Assembly: GCA_027014115.1 (NCBI GenBank)
Contig: JALWEJ010000042.1
Coordinates: forward strand, 1 to 64,000
DNA: 64,000 nt
Reading direction: 5' to 3'
Source: Desulfurellales bacterium
GTDB taxonomy: Bacteria > Campylobacterota_A > Desulfurellia > Desulfurellales > Hippeaceae
Shown in pieces: positions 63,836 to 64,000 of this stretch. The notes below the pieces were generated by a model. The model ran no database searches. It was not told the origin of the DNA and saw nothing but the letters and a program-made list of their open reading frames with translations. The translations under genes and the position numbers were made by a program. How positions within the stretch are numbered: the stretch's first letter is position 1; each line of letters opens with the position of its first letter.

Positions 63836-64000
63836 AACACCATCATATAAACAAAGAAACCTGAAAATGCCAAGCTGTCCAGTCTATCCAAAACTCCACC
63901 GTGTCCAGGGATTATGTTTGATGAGTCTTTTTTGTTGAATGCACGTTTTATTACAGATTCGGACAAATCTCCGAAAATACCCGATATATTTGCAGCAATA
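63820..64000 (-). CDS. cdsA: Phosphatidate cytidylyltransferase, C-terminal part (partial)
   Basis: The window ends inside this gene. The last 59 codons encode the diagnostic CdsA signature: GDLSESVIKRAFNKKDSSN, then IIPGHGGVLDRLDSLAFSG and a final hydrophobic helix ending LWKIL. The enzyme makes CDP-diacylglycerol, substrate of PgsA in this same string. The stop at 63820-63822 is inside dxr's first codons. Confidence 0.9.
   Translation of the reverse strand, partial: IAANISGIFGDLSESVIKRAFNKKDSSNIIPGHGGVLDRLDSLAFSGFFVYMMVLWKIL

Overview
The window comes from an AT-rich, diderm (Gram-negative-type) bacterium with compact, heavily overlapping gene strings. LptD, RlpA, SurA, AcrB/TolC efflux parts, SPOR and TPR envelope proteins and a heptosyltransferase point to an outer membrane with LPS. 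An MEP isoprenoid pathway (Dxr, IspG), a UbiA/MqnP-type prenyltransferase, a PII protein, a NifA-type sigma54 activator, RNase J and a FapA (DUF342) protein fit an anaerobic or microaerophilic, sulfur/hydrogen-type lineage. My best guess is the Desulfurellales (Hippea/Desulfurella-like). That is inference from gene content and protein flavour, not a measured affiliation.

Layout. 1-120 is the end of clpB, followed by a terminator and mazG. 1170-24420 is an almost unbroken plus-strand string: FapA-like protein, eIF2B-like protein, radical SAM protein, rpiB, glyA, a secreted TPR protein, an orphan PAS histidine kinase, plsC, rlpA, mfd, surA-like, S4 protein, pdxA, rsmA/ksgA, rnj, ftsK, lysC, accA and pheA. 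24417-28031 is minus strand: a polysaccharide deacetylase-fold protein that has lost metal ligands, a heptosyltransferase, and glnA. The glnA gene is divergent from a GAF-AAA-Fis sigma54 activator (28169-29716). Their shared spacer holds a sigma54-type promoter for glnA, an inverted repeat suited to an enhancer, and a sigma70-type promoter for the activator that places the transcript start at the ATG (possible leaderless mRNA). 29797-34048 is a minus-strand RND pump with its adaptor.

34385-39174 is an accessory stretch: unfamiliar hypothetical proteins (one probably frameshifted), a Cys-rich lipoprotein, a RelB/RelE-type toxin-antitoxin pair, a YqiA-like esterase and a 5'(3')-nucleotidase. 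Next come a double-hotdog acyl-CoA thioesterase, a complete tripartite RND efflux operon (40587-46250) and a Pcm-like methyltransferase. 47095-53044 is a restriction-modification island in the order res - yhcG(DUF1016) - mod. 53153-64000 is a minus-strand housekeeping string read from cdsA through dxr, rseP, ispG, a TPR protein, a lytic transglycosylase, pgsA, a UbiA-family prenyltransferase, a degenerate PilZ-like protein, a membrane/coiled-coil protein, glnB, lptD and a free-standing FlhB C-terminal-like protein.

The most interesting points are: the glnA/activator control region; a probable CTG start that adds a signal peptide to the large TPR protein after glyA; the degenerate NodB-fold protein; the res-yhcG-mod cassette; palindromic operators in front of both efflux operons with no regulator gene nearby; and an orphan minus-strand terminator at 39190-39221 that may mark the ghost of a lost gene. 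No tRNA, rRNA, CRISPR array, transposase or integrase was seen.
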